Origin: an uncultured Pelagibacteraceae bacterium
Lineage (GTDB): Bacteria; Pseudomonadota; Alphaproteobacteria; Pelagibacterales; Pelagibacteraceae
Reading direction: 5' to 3'
Length of the DNA stretch: 64,000 nucleotides
NCBI GenBank assembly: GCA_902628525.1
Contig: CACOMZ010000004.1
Coordinates: forward strand, 1 to 64,000
A program made the position numbers and the translations under genes. The notes beneath the pieces are model-generated. The model searched no databases and was not told the origin of the DNA. It saw only the letters and a list, made by a program, of their open reading frames with translations. This document shows, piece after piece, positions 38,306 through 46,083 of the stretch (positions are counted from its first letter, which is position 1; each line of letters opens with the position of its first letter).

Positions 38306-39256
38306 TTAATTAAATAAAGTATCTACCTCAATTTTCTGGCTCTCTAATTTTTCACAACTGTAACCTAGTTGTTCTAATTTAAGTTTTGAGCATTTTTTTT
38401 TAGCATATCTAATTTCATCATAATAATTTATTTGTGTATGTGGATGAACACCGTCCTCTGCCATTCTATATATTCCAAATTGCATTGCTGAATTATTGCT
38501 CCATTCTTTTCTTTCATTAGGTGGTTTTATAGGTCCTTGATAATGGTAAACCAGTTTGCCATTGATCCACATTTTCAGATACCCGCTATCTTTTGAAGTA
38601 TAGTTAACATTCATTATGACATCATTCCATTTATCGAATAATTCATTTCTATCCATAATTTTGACGTTAGCATTCTCTTTCCAGCTAACTGAACAACCAT
38701 CATTACCTTTCGCGTTTTTTTTTTTATAAATTTCTGGTGCATTACAAGCCGTACGTCTTTGCCAATAAAGACCTTCTGGCCTTAGATCGGTATTAAACAT
38801 TGGTGCCCAATCACCGTCATTATGGATTTGCCAAATTGAATTATGGCCCTCAAATGGAGTATCAAATTTTTCTACATACCAAGAGATCGTATGCCAAACA
38901 TTTCCATTAAAAGTAAAAATTTTATCTATATTAGAGGGTAACAATTCATATCTTTCAGATCCAAAAGGGCCATTATTACAATCATCCCATCTTTTAGATG
39001 TTTTACCGCAACTTCCACTTCTTAATTCAAATCTTAAGGCAGTCTTTCCATACCTTACATTGTCAGTTATTTCTTGAATTGCGTAAGGCTTCCAATGTTC
39101 CATTATATAACTGAACTTCCATTTATGCGGCCACTTATAAAATACATCCCCTTTTGTTTTTATTACTCTATTTTTTTTGATTTTTAATGTGTTTGACTCT
39201 GCTGGAATGCTCCAGAATATACTTAAACTAAAAAATATTAATAAAATTTTTTTCAC
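38306..39256 (-). CDS. Secreted polysaccharide lyase-like protein (paralogue 4), GTG start
   Basis: The ORF track starts at 39298, but the extra residues (MLCSLFKSSCFWRI) do not look like a signal peptide. A GTG at 39256 gives VKKILLIFFSLSIFWSIPAES, which matches the sister genes, and the GTG shares a base with the upstream stop (TAGTG), as in a coupled operon. The lyase-like domain shows GKTALRFELRSGSC, SERYELLPSN, WHTISWYVEKF, WNDVIMNVNYTSKDSGYLKMWINGKLVYHYQGP and MQFGIYRMA. It is 316 aa long. Substrate unknown. Confidence 0.78.
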   Translation of the reverse strand: MKKILLIFFSLSIFWSIPAESNTLKIKKNRVIKTKGDVFYKWPHKWKFSYIMEHWKPYAIQEITDNVRYGKTALRFELRSGSCGKTSKRWDDCNNGPFGSERYELLPSNIDKIFTFNGNVWHTISWYVEKFDTPFEGHNSIWQIHNDGDWAPMFNTDLRPEGLYWQRRTACNAPEIYKKKNAKGNDGCSVSWKENANVKIMDRNELFDKWNDVIMNVNYTSKDSGYLKMWINGKLVYHYQGPIKPPNERKEWSNNSAMQFGIYRMAEDGVHPHTQINYYDEIRYAKKKCSKLKLEQLGYSCEKLESQKIEVDTLFN

Positions 39257-40563
39257 TATCCTCCAAAAGCAACTTGACTTGAATAATGAACATAACATCC
39301 ATCTTCATGCTTATCAGTACATTTTTTCATAGCATCTTCAATAGCTTGCTCTTTACTGTCTGTTCTAACTTTAATTAAAACTTTTTCATCTAATTTATTT
39401 TTTACTATAGCGATATACTCAAATTTTTTTTTAGCTTTTTTTTTTGTATCAATCCATTTTCCTGGATAAACGCATTTGTTATCAATCAAAGCCCATCTTG
39501 CAGTAAAATTTTTATTTTTCTCATTTTTAATAAACTTCTTAACATTTTTATTAGCAAATATTTTTTCAGTTAATTTTGAGTCTTTATAAGCATAAAGATA
39601 TGCTGGAACCCAAGAATAAGTTGGATTATCAATAATTTGCTTTTTATAATCTCCAATAGCTGATTTATTTTTTTTAGCCCAAGGATAAATTAGACTATTA
39701 TCTAAATCTGCATCTAGCATAAATTCAACTGCTCTGTGTATTTTATCATTAAATTTTTCATTAAATGGGTCTCGCTCAGAGTCTTTTAATAAATATGCTA
39801 AAAACATTATAATATTTAATGTTCTTCCAGTATAGAAAATAGCTCTACTCCCTCTCGCTGCTTCAACTGGTAGTACAATATGTTTATCATTTAAAATCTC
39901 AAATTCTTTATCTAAATATTTATTAAATATTTTTTCACCTTTAGATAAAAGTTTCTCGTCTTCAAAAATACCTCCAGCTAAAATAAAACTTCTTGCAGAA
40001 TTTAAACTATGATTATTTAGACCTTGAGGTCTTCTTGAAACATCGTTCTTCTTCACTGATTTGATTGCCCATTTTTTAATTAATTGATTTGTCTTTTTTT
40101 CAATAGGAATTTTTTCTTTAGCTACCCAGTAAGCAAACAAGACATGGCTTAAAATATGATTATTAATAAATGTTGCTTCATACCAATCATTATTATCTGG
40201 TCCCCCATAGTTTTTCATTATTGCTTTATTTTCTGCTAAATATTTGGCGTGCTGAACTATTTTTTCACATATTTTTTTGTCACCTAGTAAACAAGACATA
40301 GATGCCTCTCTATATCTTGTTTCTATCCAATATATATTTTTTAAAAGACCTTCTTCTCGATAGGTTGCTCCACTTTCAAATTTAAAGTCTAACTTAAGTT
40401 TTATAAATGTATTTTTGTAAACATCATAATCCATATTTGAAAAACGATTTTTTTTGGGTGCACTACATTCACCAGTTGCTCTATCAAGATTAAAACTTTT
40501 TGCCTGAACACTTGAGTTTGAAAATAAAATTGTAAATAAAATTAATAAAAATATTTTTTTCAT
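39256..40563 (-). CDS. Secreted alginate lyase family protein with C-terminal DUF4189-like segment
   Basis: The 435-aa protein has a signal peptide (MKKIFLLILFTILFSNSSVQA). The helical alginate lyase-like domain keeps the likely catalytic residues: Asn184-His185 in GLNNHSLNSARSF, Arg237 and Tyr244 in AARGSRAIFYTGRTLN (seven apart, as Arg239 and Tyr246 in A1-III). Residues about 385-435 (FEYIAIVKNKLDEKVL...AIEDAMKKCTDKHEDGCYVHYSSQVAFGG) resemble a small DUF4189-like Cys-containing domain. It is co-transcribed with paralogue 4 (1-nt overlap). Confidence 0.75.
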   Translation of the reverse strand: MKKIFLLILFTILFSNSSVQAKSFNLDRATGECSAPKKNRFSNMDYDVYKNTFIKLKLDFKFESGATYREEGLLKNIYWIETRYREASMSCLLGDKKICEKIVQHAKYLAENKAIMKNYGGPDNNDWYEATFINNHILSHVLFAYWVAKEKIPIEKKTNQLIKKWAIKSVKKNDVSRRPQGLNNHSLNSARSFILAGGIFEDEKLLSKGEKIFNKYLDKEFEILNDKHIVLPVEAARGSRAIFYTGRTLNIIMFLAYLLKDSERDPFNEKFNDKIHRAVEFMLDADLDNSLIYPWAKKNKSAIGDYKKQIIDNPTYSWVPAYLYAYKDSKLTEKIFANKNVKKFIKNEKNKNFTARWALIDNKCVYPGKWIDTKKKAKKKFEYIAIVKNKLDEKVLIKVRTDSKEQAIEDAMKKCTDKHEDGCYVHYSSQVAFGG

Positions 40564-40604
40564 GTATTTGTAATTAACATTGAAAATTTATAATGACTTC
40601 CTCT

Positions 40605-41567
40605 TTATTGTTTCATTTTTATTTCGGGTAATGGCTTATTCCATTTAATTGATTTAGAAATTTTTTTACCATGTGTTTTATCCCTCCAGGAGCTTTTTTT
40701 AAACCTTACGTGGGAAATTGAATCTTTTTTATCTGATGAGTAAGAGCATTTATCTTGACTCAATATTTCTTCACATTTATCGCTAAATCCAAATTCTTTT
40801 ACTGTTACTGATTGAGTTGGGATTGTTTCTAAAGACATTTGCTCAAGCCATCTATAGAAACCCCACTTAAAAGTATACCCATTTCCTATTGTGAAATTAG
40901 GGCCATAAACCTCAAAAATTCTTTTATCATCAAGCCATCCTATAATTTCACCGTTTTCTTTTTTTGAAGCCAAAATTTTAAGGCTTAGAGTTCTATAATC
41001 TTTATAATCTTTGACATAACCAAGATAAAATTTATACCCAATTTTATCAAAATTAGTATTGTCTGGATCTCCTTGGAGATAAAATACTTCTTTTGTAAAA
41101 TTTATCTGATGAGCAAGTCGATTATCAGAATATTGGAATTTCATCCATGGTAACAGCCTAGAATTACCCTTGTTAGCAATTACTTGAAATAAAGAACCAC
41201 CTAAATTATTTTTAATTGGAAATTCATTTAATTTAAATTTGTATTTTACATAAACTGGTTTTTTAAATTTTCTAGGTTTTTTTGCATTTGCCATCTCCCA
41301 TCTCTGATTTCTCTCGCCAGTTCTTCCCCAATCATCTTTATGTCCTTTAAACTTTGTATCCAGAGTAATTTTAATAGCTTTTCCATTTTCATCTTCAACA
41401 ATTGATAGAGCCTTTTTTTTAGATATTGATCTAGTATCATTTACTAGCTCTTTTTTTGCTTTACCGATTAAAATCTCTTTTTTTAAAAATTTGTAAGGAT
41501 TGTCCTTTGAATAAGAAACATTTGATGACAGTAAAGTTAAAATAATAATTATGAAAATTTTCTTCAT
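40605..41567 (-). CDS. Secreted polysaccharide lyase-like protein (paralogue 5, most diverged)
   Basis: The 320-aa protein has a signal peptide (MKKIFIIIILTLLSSNVSYS). It shares the layout of the other jelly-roll lyase-like proteins: VYVKYKFKLNEFPIK (strand with the two-residue turn), SLFQVIANKG, the LSLKILASKKENGEIIGWLDDKRIFEVYGP strand pair and GYTFKWGFYRWLEQ. It is the least similar of the five, and the C-terminal 50 residues are Lys-rich. It is separated from the next gene downstream by 41 nt, so it is probably in the same transcript. Confidence 0.65.
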   Translation of the reverse strand: MKKIFIIIILTLLSSNVSYSKDNPYKFLKKEILIGKAKKELVNDTRSISKKKALSIVEDENGKAIKITLDTKFKGHKDDWGRTGERNQRWEMANAKKPRKFKKPVYVKYKFKLNEFPIKNNLGGSLFQVIANKGNSRLLPWMKFQYSDNRLAHQINFTKEVFYLQGDPDNTNFDKIGYKFYLGYVKDYKDYRTLSLKILASKKENGEIIGWLDDKRIFEVYGPNFTIGNGYTFKWGFYRWLEQMSLETIPTQSVTVKEFGFSDKCEEILSQDKCSYSSDKKDSISHVRFKKSSWRDKTHGKKISKSIKWNKPLPEIKMKQ

Positions 41568-41577
41568 TTACCTTTTT

Positions 41578-41625
41578 TTATATTAGAAGAAAAATTAATG
41601 GAATAACAACAAACAATTTTTTCAT
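41578..41625 (-). other. Fifteen-codon ORF resembling an orphan signal peptide
   Basis: The minus strand reads MKKLFVVIPLIFLLI and then TAA, ending 10 nt before the ATG of paralogue 5. It looks like the first half of one of the signal peptides in this operon. It could be the remnant of a deleted lyase gene or a translated leader peptide. The rest of the 176-nt gap (41626-41743) shows no other coding potential or clear hairpin. Confidence 0.4.
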
Positions 41626-41743
41626 ATTTTAAATTTTTTAAAACGTTTGTTGTCCCTTGATTTAAAAGTCAGCACAACCAGACTTTGTATAATTAATATT
41701 AACTATTAAGATTGTGATGTCAATTGTAAGAGTTAGTGTTAAT

Positions 41744-42760
41744 TTAGAATTCTAAGATTTTTTTAGATCCATCACTGTATGTAAATTCTACTTGTTTTTT
41801 TGAAATACTTTTTATTGATGTAAATCCATCATATTCAGCAATGAATTCATTTAATTTCTTTCTACCTTTTTTGCTCATTTTTTTTCCTGGAGCATTCACA
41901 CCAACATCAATAATTAATTCTGCTCCATTTAAAAATGCTTTTACCCAAGCTTTGACTGGAGCACCACAAGTCATAGCTTCAGTTAACCATATAGGTTTAT
42001 TGACATCTGCACTTTTTAATAAGGCTGCAAATTCATCTACCCAAAGCTCTCTATCACACTGTCCATCTGGACCACTTATATGGTGGATATTTGCGATATC
42101 AAAATGATCTTTGATTTTTGGCAAAGCAGATTTCCAAAATTTTTTGCTTTCTGGAAACATTCCTGCAGCACCTGCCATTACAATCACTGCATCTGGCTGC
42201 TTTTCCTTAATTACCTTAGAAGAAAAATTAAATATTTCTACAAAGTCTTCCTCACTTCCTTTAAAGAACATTTTAAATTCTGGTTCGTTCATAATATCCC
42301 AATATATAATTGGTTTAGTTAAACCAGGCATATCATTTGCACCATCTCCATCATAACGATCAACTAATTGTAAAAGAAAGTTTTTGTAGTCATCCATGGA
42401 GCAAGGTTTACTAAGATACTTTGTAAATTTTTTTCCAAAAGGACTTCTTGCTTTTTTTCTTTTACAAGATTTTTGCTCCCAATTAGCGTGAGGCCAGATA
42501 GTAGCTAAAATTGTTTGATTGTGTTCTTGAGCATAAACAACATATTTGTCTGCCTCTTCCCAAGTAAACGTTCCTTTTTCTTTTTCGATGTGGTTCCAAA
42601 TAAAAGGTCCTGGATGAGGTCTAACCCATTGACCATCTTTACCTCGCATTTTCTCATCACGCATTTCGGTTAACTCTCCAAATCTAGAGTTTGCAAATGA
42701 TGTATTTGAAATCAGGTTTAAAAAAACAAGTAATAAAATAAATCTAATATACATTTTCAT
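41744..42760 (-). CDS. Secreted clan GH-A glycoside hydrolase-like protein
   Basis: The 338-aa protein has a signal peptide (MKMYIRFILLLVFLNLISNTSFA) and a TIM-barrel glycosidase pattern. The acid/base Glu159 lies in YWDIMNEPEF and the nucleophile candidate Glu261 in KPIWLTEAM, the two-glutamate layout of clan GH-A (GH5, GH10, GH39 relatives). FTWEEADKYVVYAQEHNQTILATIWPHANW and ANIHHISG also fit. The exact family and sugar specificity are not clear. It starts 2 nt after the Met/Gly-rich gene stops, and together with the lyases it indicates work on a polysaccharide. Confidence 0.78.
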   Translation of the reverse strand: MKMYIRFILLLVFLNLISNTSFANSRFGELTEMRDEKMRGKDGQWVRPHPGPFIWNHIEKEKGTFTWEEADKYVVYAQEHNQTILATIWPHANWEQKSCKRKKARSPFGKKFTKYLSKPCSMDDYKNFLLQLVDRYDGDGANDMPGLTKPIIYWDIMNEPEFKMFFKGSEEDFVEIFNFSSKVIKEKQPDAVIVMAGAAGMFPESKKFWKSALPKIKDHFDIANIHHISGPDGQCDRELWVDEFAALLKSADVNKPIWLTEAMTCGAPVKAWVKAFLNGAELIIDVGVNAPGKKMSKKGRKKLNEFIAEYDGFTSIKSISKKQVEFTYSDGSKKILEF

Positions 42761-42762
42761 TA

Positions 42763-45228
42763 TTATTTAGGATCTGGACCTGGACCTGGATCACCTGGAG
42801 GAGGGGCACCTGGTTGACCTGGAGTACCTGGACCTGCTGGATCACCTGGAGCGCCTGGACCTCCCATTGCTCCTTCAACAGCTCCACCAATATCACCCAT
42901 GGCACCGCCCATGCCGCCCATGTCACCGCCCATCGGACCCATGTCTCCCATTGGACCGCCTTCAGGACCGCCCATCGGACCCATGTCTCCCATTGGACCC
43001 ATATCTCCTGGACCAGCTGGACCTCCAGCCATTGCACCTGCCATAGCTCCACCCATTGTTCCAGTCATTCCATCTTGCATAGCGCCTCCCATGGCTTTAC
43101 CCATTTCGCCTTCGCCCATGCCTTCCATTCCCATTGCTGCTCCCATTGCATGAGAACCCATAGCTGAGGCTGCTGCTCCTTGAGCAGCCATAGCTGATCC
43201 CATTGCGGCACCTGCTAATCCTCCTGCTCCTTCAGCTGCCATTGCAGCACCTGCTACGTTTCCAATTGCTGCTCCTGGGTCAACTCCTGTTCCCATTGCA
43301 GCAGAGACTTGTCCTAAATTCATTCCACCTTTCATGCCACCTTCTAATCCTTCAGGTGTTCCACCCATAATGTCTCCTAATTTTGCACCTTCAGGACTTC
43401 CCGCTAAGCCCATGCTTGCTGCCATTTCTGGATTCATTTGTGAGTCTAAATTCATTTCTCCCATTCCAACCATTCCACCACTCATCGCTGCTAGACCCAT
43501 ATCGCCACCTTCCATACCCATGGCTCCACTTAATCCTTTCATTCCTTCAGCTCCCATTGCAGCCATCGTTCCTTGATTGACTAATCCAACTTCCATCATA
43601 TCTCCCATTTGACCAGCTGATAAATTTCCAGACTTAGCCATTTCCGCAACACCTTTAATTGCTTTACTACCTAACCCAGCAACGTTAGTTGACATAATTG
43701 TTGATACATCCATACCTGCAATTCCAGCTGCACCCATACTTGCTACCATTCCAGGAGTTAAACCTGTTTGCATTGCCATATCAGCCATTCCTAATTTGTC
43801 CATTTCTCCAACTTCCATTCCTGTCATGTTTGCCATTGCCTCACCCATGTCAGCTTTAGACATATTTTCCATAACTCCACCCATCATTGTACCTGCTGGA
43901 TTATTTGGATCTAATGCTAAACCCATACCTACAGCAGTCATTCCTTCAGGTGGTGCCATTGCACCAGGTAATCCACCGGCTAAAGATGGTTTTGCCATTA
44001 CCATTGCACCCATCATCATTCCAGATTCACTTATATTTTCTGGCATTTCTAAAGCTTCAGGTGCAGTCATATTATTTGCAAAAGAGTCCTTCATCTCCAT
44101 ACCTTTTTGAATAGCGTTCTGTTCTTTTGGTGCTTTACCAGATATGGCTTGACTTATCATTCCAACTGTTCCTGACATTGCAGAAGTTATTCCAACATCT
44201 GGATTAGCAAATGCTGTTTGCAATGTTTGAGCCATTTGATCCATTCCCATCTCTTGCATTGCTTTTCCAATTTCTTGCATTCCCTCTATACCACCCATGC
44301 CTTCTGCCATTTCAGTCATGCCTTCCATCCCGATACTTGTCTCCATACTTTTCATCATTTCTTCGCCCATACCTTTTGCACTCATCGTGGCTACTATTGC
44401 ACCAGTCATTGATTGACCCATTTGGCCCATCGTGTCAGGATTAGCTGCTAAGGTTTCTAGTGCAGCAGTTGCGGCTCCAACTGGTAATGCGTTTAATGCT
44501 CCTGCCATCATTGCTGGATTCATTCCCATTTCGGCAACATTCATTGAAGCAAAATCTCCTGGGTTAAAATTCGCCATATCAAAATTAGCTGAACCAGTTA
44601 TAGCTTCCATATCGACTAAACCTGATTTTGATAACCCTTCCATGGCAGCACCCATCCCAATACCTTGAGCATCTAGAGATCCCATCATTCCTTTTGCATC
44701 AAATCCAGCAGCACCTAGAGCGTTCATCTGCCCTGCCATTTTTTGTAAAGAGACAACTTTTCCAGCACCCATTTGGCCAGCAATACTTGACAAAGCCGCC
44801 ATTTCTTCTGGAGAAAAATCATTTGCAAAATCTATTCCTGTCATGTCTAAAGCTGTTGGGTCTGGAATGGCACCTAGAGCCATATCAGTAACGCCTTCAA
44901 CTAGAGACATTGCCTGAACTGCAGAGGTAATATCTCCTTTTTCTAAACTTTTTGTAGCAAATTCCATTGCGCTCTCTGCTTGAGCTATAGATACATCTAA
45001 AGCTTTTCCTATATCACTTTTTGCTTGGCCTAAAGCTTCTGTTGCACCTGAAATATTTTCAGCAACCTTACTTGCATCTGCTGCTAATTGATCTGCTGCA
45101 GCTTGAGCTGAATTTCCTGCTGCTTCTGAAATTCCTGACATAGCAGCTATATCATTTGCCTTAACAGAAAAGTTTAGGAATAAAAAAAATAATAAAAAAA
45201 TTTTAATTACAATTCTCAAAATTATCAA
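42763..45228 (-). CDS. Secreted Met/Gly/Ala-rich low-complexity protein
   Basis: The 821-aa product has a hydrophobic N-terminal signal (MIILRIVIKIFLLFFLFLNFSVKA). By hand count about 115 of 821 residues are Met (near 14%). I see no Cys, Trp or Tyr, one Arg and one His. Residues about 25-130 are Ala-rich helix (AAADQLAADASKVAENISG). About 130-690 is a loose mosaic of M, G, A, E and D, with recurring xxMGxxGM patterns. About 700-790 has GPMGDMGPMGG repeats, and the end is Pro/Gly-rich and collagen-like (GAPGDPAGPGTPGQPG). No family is recognised. A matrix, adhesin, metal-binding or oxidant-scavenging role is possible. Its GC content is higher than its neighbours' because of Gly/Ala/Pro codons. 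Confidence 0.8.
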   Translation of the reverse strand: MIILRIVIKIFLLFFLFLNFSVKANDIAAMSGISEAAGNSAQAAADQLAADASKVAENISGATEALGQAKSDIGKALDVSIAQAESAMEFATKSLEKGDITSAVQAMSLVEGVTDMALGAIPDPTALDMTGIDFANDFSPEEMAALSSIAGQMGAGKVVSLQKMAGQMNALGAAGFDAKGMMGSLDAQGIGMGAAMEGLSKSGLVDMEAITGSANFDMANFNPGDFASMNVAEMGMNPAMMAGALNALPVGAATAALETLAANPDTMGQMGQSMTGAIVATMSAKGMGEEMMKSMETSIGMEGMTEMAEGMGGIEGMQEIGKAMQEMGMDQMAQTLQTAFANPDVGITSAMSGTVGMISQAISGKAPKEQNAIQKGMEMKDSFANNMTAPEALEMPENISESGMMMGAMVMAKPSLAGGLPGAMAPPEGMTAVGMGLALDPNNPAGTMMGGVMENMSKADMGEAMANMTGMEVGEMDKLGMADMAMQTGLTPGMVASMGAAGIAGMDVSTIMSTNVAGLGSKAIKGVAEMAKSGNLSAGQMGDMMEVGLVNQGTMAAMGAEGMKGLSGAMGMEGGDMGLAAMSGGMVGMGEMNLDSQMNPEMAASMGLAGSPEGAKLGDIMGGTPEGLEGGMKGGMNLGQVSAAMGTGVDPGAAIGNVAGAAMAAEGAGGLAGAAMGSAMAAQGAAASAMGSHAMGAAMGMEGMGEGEMGKAMGGAMQDGMTGTMGGAMAGAMAGGPAGPGDMGPMGDMGPMGGPEGGPMGDMGPMGGDMGGMGGAMGDIGGAVEGAMGGPGAPGDPAGPGTPGQPGAPPPGDPGPGPDPK
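42925..42999 (-). repeat. 33-bp perfect direct repeat inside the Met/Gly-rich gene
   Basis: The plus-strand sequence starting ACCGCCCATCGGACCCATGT occurs identically at 42925-42957 and 42967-42999, a 42-bp period (14 codons). It encodes the repeated GPMGDMGPMGG segment. Perfect nucleotide identity suggests a recent duplication and a site prone to slippage, so repeat number may vary between strains. Confidence 0.85.
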
Positions 45229-45701
45229 TTACCCTCCTCAATTTTCTCTTGTGCTTTTATAGTAGCAGCTCTTTGTGCATTTACTTTTGCAGTTGCAATT
45301 TGTTTTTTTAAATTTGCTAAAACTGCTGCGCGCTCTGCTATTTCAGGTGTTAATTTTTTTGCCTTCTTTTTCTTTTTCTTTTTATTTTTTTTATGGGCAG
45401 CATAAAGCATTTTACCTGTTGCCCAGAATTTTAGAACTGCCTCTGATGATTTAGCTTTTGGTGAGATGTTTAAGCTCATTCTCATGGCCTCTCTTCCTTT
45501 TTTAATACCTTCTAATGTTTCAACACTTGCGTTTTTGTCATTAAGCATCTCATTAAATAAAGCTTCAAAATAAGCCATGTCTCTGATCATGTGATGTTGA
45601 TATTTATTTAACTCACCTTTTCCTTTAACAAATCTTTGATAAACTTTTCTTCCAGCTTCACCTTGCTTTTGTTTACTTTTAATTAAGCTTTCATGAAACA
45701 T
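45225..45701 (-). CDS. Lys-rich helical protein co-transcribed with the Met/Gly-rich gene
   Basis: The 158-aa ORF is predicted to be mostly helical, with a long Lys run (KKNKKKKKKKAKK) and an Ala/Lys/Glu C-terminus. No family is recognised. Its stop overlaps the start of the 821-aa gene by 4 nt, so the two are translationally coupled. The reading frame stays open for another 71 codons upstream of this ATG; see the adjoining feature. The true protein is therefore probably a secreted protein of about 230 residues whose start has been lost or shifted. Confidence 0.65.
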   Translation of the reverse strand: MFHESLIKSKQKQGEAGRKVYQRFVKGKGELNKYQHHMIRDMAYFEALFNEMLNDKNASVETLEGIKKGREAMRMSLNISPKAKSSEAVLKFWATGKMLYAAHKKNKKKKKKKAKKLTPEIAERAAVLANLKKQIATAKVNAQRAATIKAQEKIEEGN

Positions 45702-45927
45702 TCCCTCAGGGTAATCAATTTCTTCATATATAAATGCTTCTGGTCTTTCGCTTATTGGCCAGTCTTTTAGCTTCTCGTACTTTTTACAATAAGTACAATC
45801 TTTCTCTTTTTCTTTTTTTGCAGCTTCTAAATTTTGATTTGTAAAAAATATTATTATGAAAATAATAAATAAATTAAATATATTTATGGCAGATTTACTG
45901 CCAAACTCGCCTGGCTAAACCTTTCAT
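45702..45927 (-). pseudogene. Upstream part of the Lys-rich gene, apparently frameshifted
   Basis: In frame with the ATG at 45701 the sequence is open back to 45914. It encodes a hydrophobic stretch (INIFNLFIIFIIIFFTNQNLEA), a CxxC segment (KDCTYCKKYEKLKDWP) and a link into the downstream ORF, but has no ATG, GTG or TTG. In another frame an ATG at 45927 gives MKGLARRVWQ and a stop, exactly what is needed as the positive n-region of that signal peptide. Removing a single base around 45898-45914 would join them. Either the gene is broken, the base is a sequencing error, or expression needs a +1 shift. Confidence 0.6.
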
Positions 45928-46083
45928 ACTTAGACTCTATTCTTATATTAAAAGTAAAAAAAGAAATCTTTTTTAGGTCAATATTAGCTTTTTAAATTTT
46001 TATTCAATTAAAACGAGTATTTAAATATTTATTTTTTTTATGCAAATTAATCTAAATAATTTAAAAATCCTAAGAACCAGAAT

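Noticed and set aside
34768-41567. Nearly identical first codons (ATGAAAAAAATTTT) at the start of all lyase-like genes, which could be recombination seeds.
   Set aside because: MKKI-type signal peptides in AT-rich genomes converge on this sequence; the same codons occur at unrelated secreted genes such as tolC, so it is not independent evidence.
42900-43010. Repeats resembling a short CRISPR-like array.
   Set aside because: The repeat is in frame within a coding sequence, its period is 42 bp with 9-bp spacers, and no cas gene is near. It encodes a Gly-Pro-Met-Gly-Asp repeat.
42814-44891. Many ORFs of 64-117 aa on the plus strand opposite the Met/Gly-rich gene (rich in Pro, His and Ser).
   Set aside because: Their composition is the mirror of Met/Gly/Ala codons on the other strand; they lack ribosome binding sites and recognisable domains. 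They are shadows.
45958-45978. AAAAAAGA-AA-TCTTTTTT inverted repeat upstream of the Lys-rich gene.
   Set aside because: The arms are only 8 nt, almost pure A/T, and the 2-nt loop is too tight for a stable hairpin; expected by chance.
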